64,000 nt of DNA from Microbacterium marinum. GTDB taxonomy: Bacteria > Actinomycetota > Actinomycetes > Actinomycetales > Microbacteriaceae. Location: assembly GCF_014204835.1 (NCBI RefSeq), contig NZ_JACHMD010000001.1, forward strand, positions 2,418,001 to 2,482,000, read 5' to 3'. Positions within the stretch are counted from its first letter, which is position 1. Each line of letters begins with the position of its first letter. Positions 40,053-49,041 of the stretch are shown here, in pieces. The notes under the pieces are model-generated. The model did no database searches and was not told the DNA's origin. It was given only the letters and a program-made list of their open reading frames with translations. The translations under genes and the position numbers were made by a program.

Positions 40053-42578
40053 TCAGAGGGGCCGTCGGCGCCGGATGAACGGCACCACGGCGGCGGCGAG
40101 CGCGCCAGCGAGGGCGCTCAGCGGCAGGGCGCTTCCGAGCGCGCCCGTCTCGGGGTCTCCCGGGGTCTCCCCGGCGGAGAGTTCGGGAGAGATCGCCCCG
40201 GATGCCGAAGGATCCTCGCCCTCGGCGGGCGGTGCCACGTCGACGGGCGCGGCAGGAGGAGCGGCAGAGCCACCGGCGTCCGCTCCGCCGCCGGCGGAGC
40301 CACCGTTCGCCGGCGGCGTGACGGGATCGGGATCACCGGTGGGCGCGGGAGTCGGAGTCGGAGTCGGAGTAGGACGACTTCCCGCCGCGATGAGGGCGGC
40401 GGCGGCTTCCGCCTGAGCACGCCACCCTGCGGGAAGCGGCGCGTACCCGGGGGGCAGCTGGCCCTGCTGCACACCGGGCTCCTGGCCGCCGCCGATGGCG
40501 TATCGGACGAAGGCGGCATACGCCGAGCGCGCGGGCGCGGTGTTCAGCGTGATGTTGGTCGCGGCGTAGACGGGAAGAGTCAGCGGGTAGGCACTGCGGG
40601 CGGCGACGGCGGCAGTGCTGGAATGGTCGAGGACACGCACCTGCGGCTGCGACTCGACGGGCACCATGGCGGCAGCAGCGGCGGCGAGAGCGTCGTCGGT
40701 GGGGCGCACGAACTGACCGGCGGCGTTCCGCAGCGACGCAGTCACCGTGTCGTAACGCGCTGACGCAGAGCTGTCGGTGAGGGCGAGCACGGCGCGCTGG
40801 CCGACGAGGCTGCGGTCGTTGCGCTTCCACTTCGCGGGGATGGACAGCGGATCCCAGTCCCCCGTCGTCAACCCGTCGCCGCGGAGTGCGTAGTAGGCCC
40901 CCGCGGCGAGGTCGGAGGTGAACGGACGCCACGAGACGGCGTTGAGCACCCGGTCCTCGCCGGCGTATGCCTCGCTCGGGTCGACCTTCGGGAAGTCGTC
41001 GCGAGGGAGCTCGAGCGCGGCGCCGGTCGGGTTCTTCCTCGCGTCGGTCGATGCGTACGGGTTCACGACCATGCCCCAGGGGTCGCGCGTGCCGGAGAGG
41101 AATGCGCGGGCGTCCTCGTCCGCGACGATGTAGCTCCACAGCGCTCGTGCGTACGCCGACCGGCCCTGCGGGACCATGAGGTCGGCGACCGCGGGATTCA
41201 CGATGGCCTGCTTCGCCCATTCCGCGTCGTTCAGGTCTCGGAACTCGGGATCGAACAGCAGACTCCGCGGGTTCTTCCCCAAATGCGCCTTGTCGGCATC
41301 CGCGGGGAGCGCGTCGGTGTAGGAGGACGTCAGGAGCTTCGCGAGGAGGCGCGGAGTGAGCTTCATCTCCGTGAACGGCTGGCGCGCGCGCGCCTGCGCC
41401 TCGTCATCGGCGGTGGCTGACGGGAACCGGTCGATCGCGAATGTCACGCTCAGCCCGGTCATCGCGACGGGCGCATACGTCAGGTTGTCGAGGGCCCCCT
41501 CGGAGGTGTCGATCGCCGCGGAGGTGAGCGCGAGCGGCGCGTCGGCGGTCGTGTTCGCCTGCATCGCGGCGTCCGCATCGGTGATGGTCAGCAGCGAGTA
41601 GACCGAACCCGACGCCGCACGGCACATCGCGGGCTGCCAGGAGGAGACGGCGTCGGAGGCGAGTTCCGTTCCGGCGAGCTGGAACTCGTCCGCACCGACA
41701 GGGCAGTGCTGTCCGACCGGCTGGAACTCCAACGGCACGGCGATGCGGTGCTGCCAGTGCTGCCAGAACAGAGGCGAGTCGACATTGCGGCCGGCTCCAC
41801 GCGGAACGATCACGAGCCAGCACGACTGCGGGTCGCCGCCCGCCGCCAACACGCGTCCGCACCCGAGTCCAGGTGAGGCGAGGCTCGTCTGCACCTCGAA
41901 GGTGACGGAGCCGCTGCCGCCCTGGGAGGAGCCCGCCCAGGGGATCTCGTTGGTCGTGTAACGGGTGAAGAAGGCGTTGTTGTTGAGGTCGACGCCGGGC
42001 ACGACCTTTCCGTCCACGACACGCTTCACCTCTTCGCCCGTCACTGCACGGAACGGGATGCCGGTGTAGGAGGGATCGAAGAAGCTCTCGCCCTCGTAGG
42101 TGTACTCCCGGTCCTGTGTGGCGACCTCGGCTCCACCCTCGAGGTAGAGATCGCGGGATGCTCCCGGCGAGTTGAAACCGCCGAACTGGCATGTCTCACG
42201 GTCGGGGCCGGCGATGCCCGCTTCGGTCTTGGTACCCCAGCACTGCATGATCTGCAGGTAGTCCTCGCCGCCGTTCTGGCCGCTCGGCGCAGTGGAGGGC
42301 TTGCCGCCGGTCCACGAGACGGTGACGGCCTGCGAGATGAGGTCACGGGTCTGCGAGACCGAGACTTTCAGGTCGGGCAGGGGCGCCTCGGCGAGGTTGG
42401 TGTCCTGATCCCGCGCCGCGACCGTCACCGCGGACCCCTCGGCTGCCGTCGCCTGAGTGCCCGTCGTGAGCATGACCGCGAGGACCGTCGCGAAGACGAC
42501 GACTCCTGCCGCGGCCGAGCGCACCCACGTCGCTGCACGCCCGGATCGGACCACCTTGCACACCCCAGTTCCGGCCAC
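40053..42578 (-). CDS. Large PstS-related surface protein with DPETG-like tail
   Basis: The 841-residue protein has a signal peptide (cleavage near TQATAAEG), a Cys-containing N-terminal part of unknown fold (YLQIMQCWGTKTEAG, DRETCQFGG), and a C-terminal half with PstS-like elements: MKLTPRLLAKLLTSSYTDAL, then FVRYAIGGGQEPG and PPGYAPLPAGW, which match the LSGDVIAKIF and FTKYVVCDGQ/GYSPLP segments of the PstS upstream. A Pro/Thr then Gly/Ala stalk follows, ending GDPETGALGSALPLSALAGA, a hydrophobic helix and RRRRPL. That tail resembles an LPxTG sorting signal with Asp in place of Leu. The GTG start has AGAGG upstream. Confidence 0.75.
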   Translation of the reverse strand: MAGTGVCKVVRSGRAATWVRSAAAGVVVFATVLAVMLTTGTQATAAEGSAVTVAARDQDTNLAEAPLPDLKVSVSQTRDLISQAVTVSWTGGKPSTAPSGQNGGEDYLQIMQCWGTKTEAGIAGPDRETCQFGGFNSPGASRDLYLEGGAEVATQDREYTYEGESFFDPSYTGIPFRAVTGEEVKRVVDGKVVPGVDLNNNAFFTRYTTNEIPWAGSSQGGSGSVTFEVQTSLASPGLGCGRVLAAGGDPQSCWLVIVPRGAGRNVDSPLFWQHWQHRIAVPLEFQPVGQHCPVGADEFQLAGTELASDAVSSWQPAMCRAASGSVYSLLTITDADAAMQANTTADAPLALTSAAIDTSEGALDNLTYAPVAMTGLSVTFAIDRFPSATADDEAQARARQPFTEMKLTPRLLAKLLTSSYTDALPADADKAHLGKNPRSLLFDPEFRDLNDAEWAKQAIVNPAVADLMVPQGRSAYARALWSYIVADEDARAFLSGTRDPWGMVVNPYASTDARKNPTGAALELPRDDFPKVDPSEAYAGEDRVLNAVSWRPFTSDLAAGAYYALRGDGLTTGDWDPLSIPAKWKRNDRSLVGQRAVLALTDSSASARYDTVTASLRNAAGQFVRPTDDALAAAAAAMVPVESQPQVRVLDHSSTAAVAARSAYPLTLPVYAATNITLNTAPARSAYAAFVRYAIGGGQEPGVQQGQLPPGYAPLPAGWRAQAEAAAALIAAGSRPTPTPTPTPAPTGDPDPVTPPANGGSAGGGADAGGSAAPPAAPVDVAPPAEGEDPSASGAISPELSAGETPGDPETGALGSALPLSALAGALAAAVVPFIRRRRPL

Positions 42579-42695
42579 CCCAGCGGCCTCTTAAACGGTA
42601 GGGACGAGACCTGAATCGGCTCTGTCTCCACCGGGAACGACCGGGGCGCGCTGCGCACCGGACGACGATGGCCGAGTGAACGGCCGGTTACGAGA

Positions 42696-44375
42696 TCAGC
42701 GGTCGGCGCGGCGTCGCGCGGCGACGAGCGGCGGCAGCAGGACCACGGCCAGCAGCATCCCGCCGGCGATCAGCATCCCCGTCTGAGCGGGACCCCATCC
42801 GGAGGACGCGAGCGTGAACGGCGAGGATACCGCCGCCTCTCCCCCGGTACCGCCACCGGAGACGAGTCCGCCGTTGGCGTCGTACACCGGGGCCTCACCA
42901 CCCGCCGCACCGCTGTCGCCGCCCGAGGTGTCGGTGCCCGAGCCCGACGTTCCACTCCCGCCGGCATCCGATCCGCCCGACGACGAGCCGGATCCGGACC
43001 CGGCGCCGCTGCCCGTGCCTCCGGTGCCACCACCGGTCGACCCGGTGCCGCCGGTGCCCGAACCGCTCCCGCCCCTGCCGCCACCATTGCCCGCACCAGG
43101 GTTAGCGCCGGCCGTGGGGGTCTCGCACTGCGTGTCGCCCTTCTTGTCGCACGCCGCCGGCTGCGGTGCGCTCACAGCGAGCTGGTTGGTGGCCGGGCTG
43201 TCGCCGGCCTTGAAGGTGGGGTTCTTGCAGGCGGAGAGATTGAGCGACGCGGCATCCGCCCCCGGGATGCGCTTGATCTGATCGAAGCTGGCCATCACGA
43301 GGTTCATCGGAAGCGGCGAATAGCCGAGCGCCGCGGCCTGCTGCTGCCCGTCGCACACCACGTACTTCGTGAACTCACCGAGAGTAAAGCCCTTCTTCGC
43401 GGTGAAGACGCCGCCGACCTCGGTCGGCACGATCATGTAGGAGTAGCTCGAGAGCGGGTAGCTGCGCGCATCGCCGTTGTTGTACACGCCGTCGAGGATC
43501 TGGGTCAGGTAGTCGGCAGAGCCCTCGTCGGTGTTGATCTTCGCCTTCAGCAGCGCGACGGCTACGGCTTGCGCCGTGGGTTCGACGTAGTAGCCGGCCT
43601 TGTTGAGCACCTTCGCGACCGGGAAGCCCGACTTCAGCGCGTAGGAGTACTCGACGTAGGTGATCGCGCCCTCGCCGTAGTTCTGGCTGACGTATCCGGC
43701 GACACCGAGCGACCCGTTCTGACCCTTCGCGCCAGGGACCCGCTGCGTCGGGAACTGCGAGGTCATCCCCGTCGACCAGATGCTCGGGTACTGCTCCGAC
43801 ATCCACTTCGTGAACTGCGCGGTCGACCCGGACCCGTCCGAGCGCACGACCGGCGTGATCTTCTTGTCCGGCATCACCAGGCCCGGGTTGTCCGCCTGGA
43901 TGACCGGGTCCTTCCAGTTCTTGATGTCGCCGGCGAAGATCTTCGCGATGACGTCTCCCGACAGGCGCAGGTTGGTCACGCGTTTGCCGTTGATCTTCAG
44001 GTGATACATGAACGCCGTGCCACCGGCGACGATCGGCATGTACGCGTAGTCGCGCCCCGGCACTTCGGGAGCTGAACCGTCTTCGGGTTTGCGCTGGAAC
44101 GGGATCTCGCTGACGGCGTAGTCGACGGTGCCGCTGATGAAATCGCGGCGTCCGGCGGACGAGCCCGTACCCGAGAAGTTGACCGTCATGCCATAGTTGT
44201 TCGCGACGTTGCGACGCCACTGGTCCAATGCGTTCTGCGACCACGTCGAGCCGGAACCGGAGATGCGGTCGTAGTCCACGGCTTGAGCGGGGACCGCGGC
44301 GATGAGGGCCATGACCCCCACGATCAGCGCGACGAGGGCGCCGCGCACGGGAAGGCGGCGGGGACGACGGATCAC
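42696..44375 (-). CDS. pstS: Phosphate-type binding protein PstS with stalk and C-terminal membrane helix
   Basis: The 559-residue protein has a signal peptide (cleavage near AQAVDYD) without a lipobox Cys. The PstS core shows SGSGSTWSQNALDQW, FSGTGSSAGRRDFI, VDYAVSEIPF, RLSGDVIAKIFAGDIKNW and RSDGSGSTAQFTKWM, i.e. the phosphate-contacting loops; the residue matching the Asp of E. coli ASDAPL is Glu90. A Gly/Ser-rich stalk of about 110 residues and a helix (MLIAGGMLLAVVLLPPL) with a basic tail follow. The GTG start has a strong AGGAG site and overlaps pstA (GTGA). Ligand specificity for phosphate is likely but not certain. Confidence 0.92.
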   Translation of the reverse strand: MIRRPRRLPVRGALVALIVGVMALIAAVPAQAVDYDRISGSGSTWSQNALDQWRRNVANNYGMTVNFSGTGSSAGRRDFISGTVDYAVSEIPFQRKPEDGSAPEVPGRDYAYMPIVAGGTAFMYHLKINGKRVTNLRLSGDVIAKIFAGDIKNWKDPVIQADNPGLVMPDKKITPVVRSDGSGSTAQFTKWMSEQYPSIWSTGMTSQFPTQRVPGAKGQNGSLGVAGYVSQNYGEGAITYVEYSYALKSGFPVAKVLNKAGYYVEPTAQAVAVALLKAKINTDEGSADYLTQILDGVYNNGDARSYPLSSYSYMIVPTEVGGVFTAKKGFTLGEFTKYVVCDGQQQAAALGYSPLPMNLVMASFDQIKRIPGADAASLNLSACKNPTFKAGDSPATNQLAVSAPQPAACDKKGDTQCETPTAGANPGAGNGGGRGGSGSGTGGTGSTGGGTGGTGSGAGSGSGSSSGGSDAGGSGTSGSGTDTSGGDSGAAGGEAPVYDANGGLVSGGGTGGEAAVSSPFTLASSGWGPAQTGMLIAGGMLLAVVLLPPLVAARRRADR

Positions 44376-45634
44376 GGATTCTCCTGCGAACGGTTCGGGT
44401 GGGATGCCGCGGGCACGGCGTAGTCGGGAAGAGTCTGGGCGCGCACGATGCGCATGAGGTCGTCGCGCGAACGGCGCGCGGCGCGGCGGCGCTGGCCGTC
44501 GGAGAGCTGCCCGGCGCCGCGACCGCCGATCAGGCGAGCTGCCAGGAAGAGCAGCAGGACGAGCAGGATCAGGACGGCGGCCGTCCCGAACCCGCGGGCG
44601 ATCATGTTCGGCTCGGGCGACTGCACGAACGTGAAGACCTGCAGTGGGAGCGAGATCATCGGCCCCTCGAACGGGTTCGTGTTCATCTCCGCCGTCACAC
44701 CGGAGGTGAGGAGCACGGGCGAGGTCTCGCCGATGCCGCGCGCCGTACCGAGGATCACCGCGGTCGCCAGGCCCGACCGCGAGGTCGGCAGCACGACGCG
44801 CCAGACGGTGCGCCACCGGGTGGAGCCGAGCGCGTACGACGCCTCACGGAGCTGGTGCGGGACGAGACGGAGGACGACGTCGGCGGAGCGGATGATGATC
44901 GGCAGCATCATGACGGTGATGGCGATCGATGCCGCGAAGCCCGATCGCTCCTTCGTCACGAGGGTGATGAGCGCGGCGTACACGAAAAGGCCGGCCACGA
45001 TCGAGGGAAGGGCGGTCATCGCGTCGGACACCGTGCGCACGAATCGCGCGAACGGCCCGCCGATCTCGTTGAGGAACACGGCGGTCGTGATGCCCAGCGG
45101 GATCGTGATGGCGAGCGCGATGCCGATCTGGATGAGCGTTCCCACGATCGCGTGGGCGATGCCGCCGAGGTCGAGCTCGTCGAGCGGCCCGGCGAAGCGC
45201 ATCGTCTCGACGAAGAAGTTGCCGTGCGAGAGAGCCGGGATGCCGCGGACGACGGTGTAGGTCACCACGAACAGAAGGGCGACGACGACGACGAATCCGG
45301 CGCTGTAGAGCAGGACGGAGCCGACGCGGTCGACCACGGCGAGGCGGTCGGATCTCATCGAGACGAGAGTGGCGTAGGCCACCACGAACGTCAGGAACGC
45401 GACGACGACCCAGCCGACGGCACCCGACAGGGGTGTGAGGAAGCCGAAGAGCAGCACCGCGACGGCGCCGCCGACGAGGAGCGCTCCGACGATGTCGAAG
45501 CCGTCCTCGAGCGCCGCACGTCCGGGCCGGCGGCGAACCGGCGCGGGTCCGGTGCCGCGTACGGGCGTCGCGGTGCGCGGAGCGGGGGCCGTGCTCGGGT
45601 CCTGCGGCAGTCCGGGTTCGTCGAGGATCGTCAT
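44372..45634 (-). CDS. pstA: Phosphate ABC transporter permease PstA with extra N-terminal helices
   Basis: The 420-residue permease has a standard PstA part from about residue 115, including GNFFVETMRFAG, the EAA-type loop REASYALGSTRWRTVWRVVLP and GIGETSPVLLTSG. Before it lie about 45 Pro/Arg-rich residues and three extra membrane segments (GALLVGGAVAVLLFGFL; VVVAFLTFVVAYATLVSM; VLLYSAGFVVVVALLFVV, the last being the normal first helix). The start overlaps the pstC stop by one base. Confidence 0.95.
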   Translation of the reverse strand: MTILDEPGLPQDPSTAPAPRTATPVRGTGPAPVRRRPGRAALEDGFDIVGALLVGGAVAVLLFGFLTPLSGAVGWVVVAFLTFVVAYATLVSMRSDRLAVVDRVGSVLLYSAGFVVVVALLFVVTYTVVRGIPALSHGNFFVETMRFAGPLDELDLGGIAHAIVGTLIQIGIALAITIPLGITTAVFLNEIGGPFARFVRTVSDAMTALPSIVAGLFVYAALITLVTKERSGFAASIAITVMMLPIIIRSADVVLRLVPHQLREASYALGSTRWRTVWRVVLPTSRSGLATAVILGTARGIGETSPVLLTSGVTAEMNTNPFEGPMISLPLQVFTFVQSPEPNMIARGFGTAAVLILLVLLLFLAARLIGGRGAGQLSDGQRRRAARRSRDDLMRIVRAQTLPDYAVPAASHPNRSQENP

Positions 45635-46662
45635 CAGTTGCTCTCCGCACCCGACCGCGAGCGGGCGACGATCGACGAGGCGGTGAAGTTGATCACCAGG
45701 GTGATGAGGAAGAGTGCGAGACCCGCGGCCATCAGCGCGGAGAGTCCGAACTCGCTCGCCTCGCCGTAGCGCAGGGCGATCAGAGCGCTCACCGAGTTGG
45801 AGCCGGTCTCGAGCACCTGCCAGTTGATCGTGAAGATCGGCGAGATGATCATGTACACCGCGATCGTCTCGCCCAAAGCGCGACCAAGACCCAGCATCGT
45901 CCCACCGATGATCCCGCCGCGGCCGAAGGGGAGCACGACGGTGCGGATCATCCCCCACCGCGTCGAGCCGAGCGCCAGGGCTCCCTCGCGCTCCCCGATC
46001 GGGGCTTGCGAGAACGCCTCCCTCATGATGGACGTCTGCGTCGGCAGGACCATGAGTGCGACCACCATGCCGGCGATGAACGCCGAAGACGTGAACGCGC
46101 TGGCATCCGTCAGCTGAGCGCCGTCTTCATCGGTGACGGCGAAGATCGGGATCCAGCCGAAGTACACCGAGATCCACTGCGCCACCGGGATCGCGTTCTC
46201 CTGGAGAAACTGCACCCCCCAGAGCCCGAAGACGACGGACGGCACGGCAGCCATCAGGTCGACGATCGTGATCATCGGCCGCTTGATGCGGTCCGGGAGC
46301 ACTTCGCTGATCAGAAGCGCCGTACCGAGGGCGAGGGGGAACGAGACGGCGAGCGCGATGAGGGCGATCGTGACCGTGCCGAACAGGACGGCGGCGATGC
46401 CGAACGAGCCCGCCACACCCTCCTGCGGATCCCAGCCCTGCGTCCACAGGAACGAGAACCCCGCGGTGCCGAGCGCATCGCCGCCGCGGGCGGTGAGGAA
46501 GAGACCGACCGCGAGCATGATCGCGACCGTCACCCCGCCGGCGGCGTAGCAGACGGCGCGGAAGACACGATCGGAGAAGACCGGAAGCGATCTCAGCGAT
46601 CGGCGGGGCGCGGCCGAGGTCGGTGCCTCGTCCTCGGCTGCCTCGATGACGGCGCCGCTCAT
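45634..46662 (-). CDS. pstC: Phosphate ABC transporter permease PstC
   Basis: The 342-residue permease opens the cluster. It has six helices, the conserved MAAVPSVVFGLWG segment and the EAA loop EREGALALGSTRWGMIRTVVLPFGRGG, followed by GLGRALGETIAVYM. GGAGGAACG stands before the ATG. The 136-base upstream gap holds one GTTCACC element on the coding strand (46728-46735), one half of an actinobacterial PhoP box, without a second copy at the usual spacing. Phosphate control is therefore possible but unsupported. Confidence 0.95.
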   Translation of the reverse strand: MSGAVIEAAEDEAPTSAAPRRSLRSLPVFSDRVFRAVCYAAGGVTVAIMLAVGLFLTARGGDALGTAGFSFLWTQGWDPQEGVAGSFGIAAVLFGTVTIALIALAVSFPLALGTALLISEVLPDRIKRPMITIVDLMAAVPSVVFGLWGVQFLQENAIPVAQWISVYFGWIPIFAVTDEDGAQLTDASAFTSSAFIAGMVVALMVLPTQTSIMREAFSQAPIGEREGALALGSTRWGMIRTVVLPFGRGGIIGGTMLGLGRALGETIAVYMIISPIFTINWQVLETGSNSVSALIALRYGEASEFGLSALMAAGLALFLITLVINFTASSIVARSRSGAESN

Positions 46663-46798
46663 GCGTTCCTCCGGTTTCCGGGCACGCGAATCAGTCCCCA
46701 GTTGTCGTGCGTCAGCATCGCCAGCGCGGGTGAACGACGGATGCTGCAGGCGTGTCCGGCGAGTGACCGGAACCGCATCGCCCGGTTGCGCGCCCCCG

Positions 46799-48532
46799 TC
46801 ACGGCAGCACCGCCCCGCTCGGACGCGGCGTCGGCAGCGGGGTCGGGTCGAGGTCGGGCTCGGGCGACGGCGTGGGTGTCGGAGTCGGCTGAGGCGTCGC
46901 CGGAGGCGACGGTGCCGGTGTCGGCGTGGGCGAGGCGGTGTCGAGGCGAGGCAGCACCAGCATGACCGTCGTCCCGAGGCGGTTCTCGGTCCCTGCGCTC
47001 GGGCGGCTCTCGGTCACGATGCCGGCCGGCCCTGTGCCCCGCCGCTCCGATGCCACCGCGAACCCGGCGGCCTGGATCGCGGCCGAGGCCTCATCGATGC
47101 CGAGCCCGCGGACGTCGGGGACCTCGTTGGCTCCGGATGCCACCACCAGGTCGACCGCGGACCCAATCGGGACGACCGCGCCGGCTCCCGGCGTGGATCC
47201 GATGACCGTGTTCTCCGGCTCGGTGCTGCTTCGCCGCGACACGTCGCCGCCGAGGAGTCCGCGATCGCTCAGTACCGCACGCGCGTCGCTGAGACCGAGG
47301 CCGGCCAGCTCCGGAAGCGTGGCGGACACCTCCCTGGTGGGGGTCGGGTCGGCTGTCGACGGGGTGGGAGTCGGCGACGGGGTCACCACCCGGGCGACGA
47401 CGTCGGTCGGCCGCACCTGCGGGGCACCGCCCGCACCTGCAGAGAGGGACACGGCGACGATGACCCCTGCCACCGCACCGGCGGCGGCCACGGTCCAGCC
47501 GATCCACCGGCGGTCGCCGTGCCGTTGCTCCCCGGTCGGGGTCGCCCCGGTCGACGCGGCCGCCGGAGCCACGGACGCGGCGCCCGACGGGAGCGCGGTT
47601 CGGTAGACGCGCGTCACCCCTGTCGATGCGGGGGCGGATGCCGCGTCACCGACGGGACCGAGCACGGCGGCGAGCGACGCGAGCGCGGCGCGCATCGACG
47701 CGGCATCCGGGTAGCGGGCGTCGGGATCCTTCATCAGCGCTGTCGTCACCACGCGATCCCACTCGCGAGGGAGTCCGCGCCGCCGCACCGAGGGCACCGG
47801 CGGCGGCGCGGACAGATGAGCGCGCACGACGGCGGCGTTGTCGCCCGCGAAGGGCGGCGCACCGGTCAGCGCGAACAGGAGCGTGGCAGCGGCCTGGTAC
47901 AGGTCGCTCGTCTCGGTGACGGGCCGTGCGCTGAGGTGCTCGGGAGAGGCGTACGGGACGCTCGCCACGACGCCCACCGGGTCGGCGGCGCTGAGCAGCG
48001 GGTCGCTGCCGGAGGTGCTCCGACCCGGGATGTCGGCGAGACCGAAGTCGAGCAGCCGCACCGAGGCGGCGAGCGCCTCTGAGTCCACGGCATCGGGCGA
48101 GATCATGACGTTCGCGGGTGTCACGTCGCGGTGTACGACACCCGCCTGGTGGGCGGCGGCGAGCGCGTCGAGGAGGGCGATGCCGATCGTCGCCACCTCG
48201 ACGGGAGGCCGCGCCCCGTGAGCTGCCACGTGGTCGGCGAGCGTGACGCCGGCGGCGCGCTCCATCGCGATCCAGACGACGGCGGGGTCGCCGGCTTCCA
48301 CGCCGGATGCCACGACGGCGGGGATGCCGGGGTGTGCGATGGCCCGCGCGACGCGCACCTCTTCGAAGAAGGCTTCGCGGACCGCGGCGTCTCCCGCGAG
48401 ATGCGGGTGAAGGAGCTTCACGGCGACGTCGAGGCCGCTCGCGACGTCGTGCGCGGCGAACACCGCCGCCGTTCCGCCGCTGCCGAGGAGCGAGGTGATG
48501 CGGAAGCGGCCGGCGACCAGCCCGTCGGTCAC
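46799..48532 (-). CDS. Ser/Thr protein kinase with two PASTA domains
   Basis: The 577-residue protein has a Hanks-type kinase domain: glycine loop LLGSGGTAAVF (17-22), Lys39, HRDVTPAN (134-141), DFG (162-164) and ASPEH as the APE motif. A membrane helix (about 343-365) follows, then two PASTA domains (about 400-525) and a Pro/Thr-rich tail. PASTA domains bind peptidoglycan fragments, so the kinase should sense cell-wall state and phosphorylate cytoplasmic targets. It is coupled to the small gene upstream of it and lies 136 bases from pstC. It differs from the pknB cell-division locus, because no rodA/pbpA neighbours are seen. Confidence 0.93.
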   Translation of the reverse strand: MTDGLVAGRFRITSLLGSGGTAAVFAAHDVASGLDVAVKLLHPHLAGDAAVREAFFEEVRVARAIAHPGIPAVVASGVEAGDPAVVWIAMERAAGVTLADHVAAHGARPPVEVATIGIALLDALAAAHQAGVVHRDVTPANVMISPDAVDSEALAASVRLLDFGLADIPGRSTSGSDPLLSAADPVGVVASVPYASPEHLSARPVTETSDLYQAAATLLFALTGAPPFAGDNAAVVRAHLSAPPPVPSVRRRGLPREWDRVVTTALMKDPDARYPDAASMRAALASLAAVLGPVGDAASAPASTGVTRVYRTALPSGAASVAPAAASTGATPTGEQRHGDRRWIGWTVAAAGAVAGVIVAVSLSAGAGGAPQVRPTDVVARVVTPSPTPTPSTADPTPTREVSATLPELAGLGLSDARAVLSDRGLLGGDVSRRSSTEPENTVIGSTPGAGAVVPIGSAVDLVVASGANEVPDVRGLGIDEASAAIQAAGFAVASERRGTGPAGIVTESRPSAGTENRLGTTVMLVLPRLDTASPTPTPAPSPPATPQPTPTPTPSPEPDLDPTPLPTPRPSGAVLP

Positions 48533-49041
48533 CGGACGAGACCGGCGGGAACGGCGCCCGGCTTCTCGGGCCGGAGGCGCGCACCGCGCTCGGCCACCGC
48601 GGCGCCGCTCGCCGCATCCGCCATCTCGGACAGAAGACGGACGGCGAGGGCTCCCGAGCCTCGCGCGACGGAGCGGTTCTCGTACCGGCGGGCGCCGATC
48701 ATGACGAGTTGATCACCGCGGGTCACGAACCATCCGGTCGTGCGCAGGCGCGGCTCGATCGCCGCGTGCACGACGAGGTCCGCGGCCGCCGAGACCAGCG
48801 ACGCCGTCTCGGAGCGCGCGGCTCGCTCGCTCGCGAAGAAGCGGCATCCACGCGCGATCTCGCGGTGGTTGTCGCTGACGAGTCGCCAGCCCACGACGGC
48901 ACCGTCGACGGGCTCGGCGATGGACACGACGCCCAGATCGGGCGCGTGGACGCTGAGCACGTCGTCGACGGCACGCATCCAATCCAGCGCCGCGCGGTGC
49001 GCGCGGGCAGGGAAACGGGCATACACGAGTTGAGCAGCCAT
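48529..49041 (-). CDS. Conserved hypothetical protein coupled to the kinase
   Basis: The 170-residue soluble protein has an N-terminal half (DLGVVSIAEPVDGAVVGWRL, then NHREIARGCRFFASERAARS) that resembles the DUF1508/YegP pattern of a Gly-Trp-turn and Ser-rich helix, but I cannot assign it. The second half is helical. The stop overlaps the kinase start (ATGA). GGGAG lies nine bases before the ATG. It may be a regulator or substrate of the kinase. Confidence 0.62.
   Translation of the reverse strand: MAAQLVYARFPARAHRAALDWMRAVDDVLSVHAPDLGVVSIAEPVDGAVVGWRLVSDNHREIARGCRFFASERAARSETASLVSAAADLVVHAAIEPRLRTTGWFVTRGDQLVMIGARRYENRSVARGSGALAVRLLSEMADAASGAAVAERGARLRPEKPGAVPAGLVR

Noticed and set aside
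33684..46662. Mobile element or genomic island carrying the pst/surface cluster
   Set aside because: No integrase, transposase, flanking repeat or tRNA end was found, and GC and codon usage look like the surroundings.
46728..46735. PhoP box upstream of pstC
   Set aside because: Only one GTTCACC element is present; the second repeat expected 11 bases away is missing, so it was not called as a feature.
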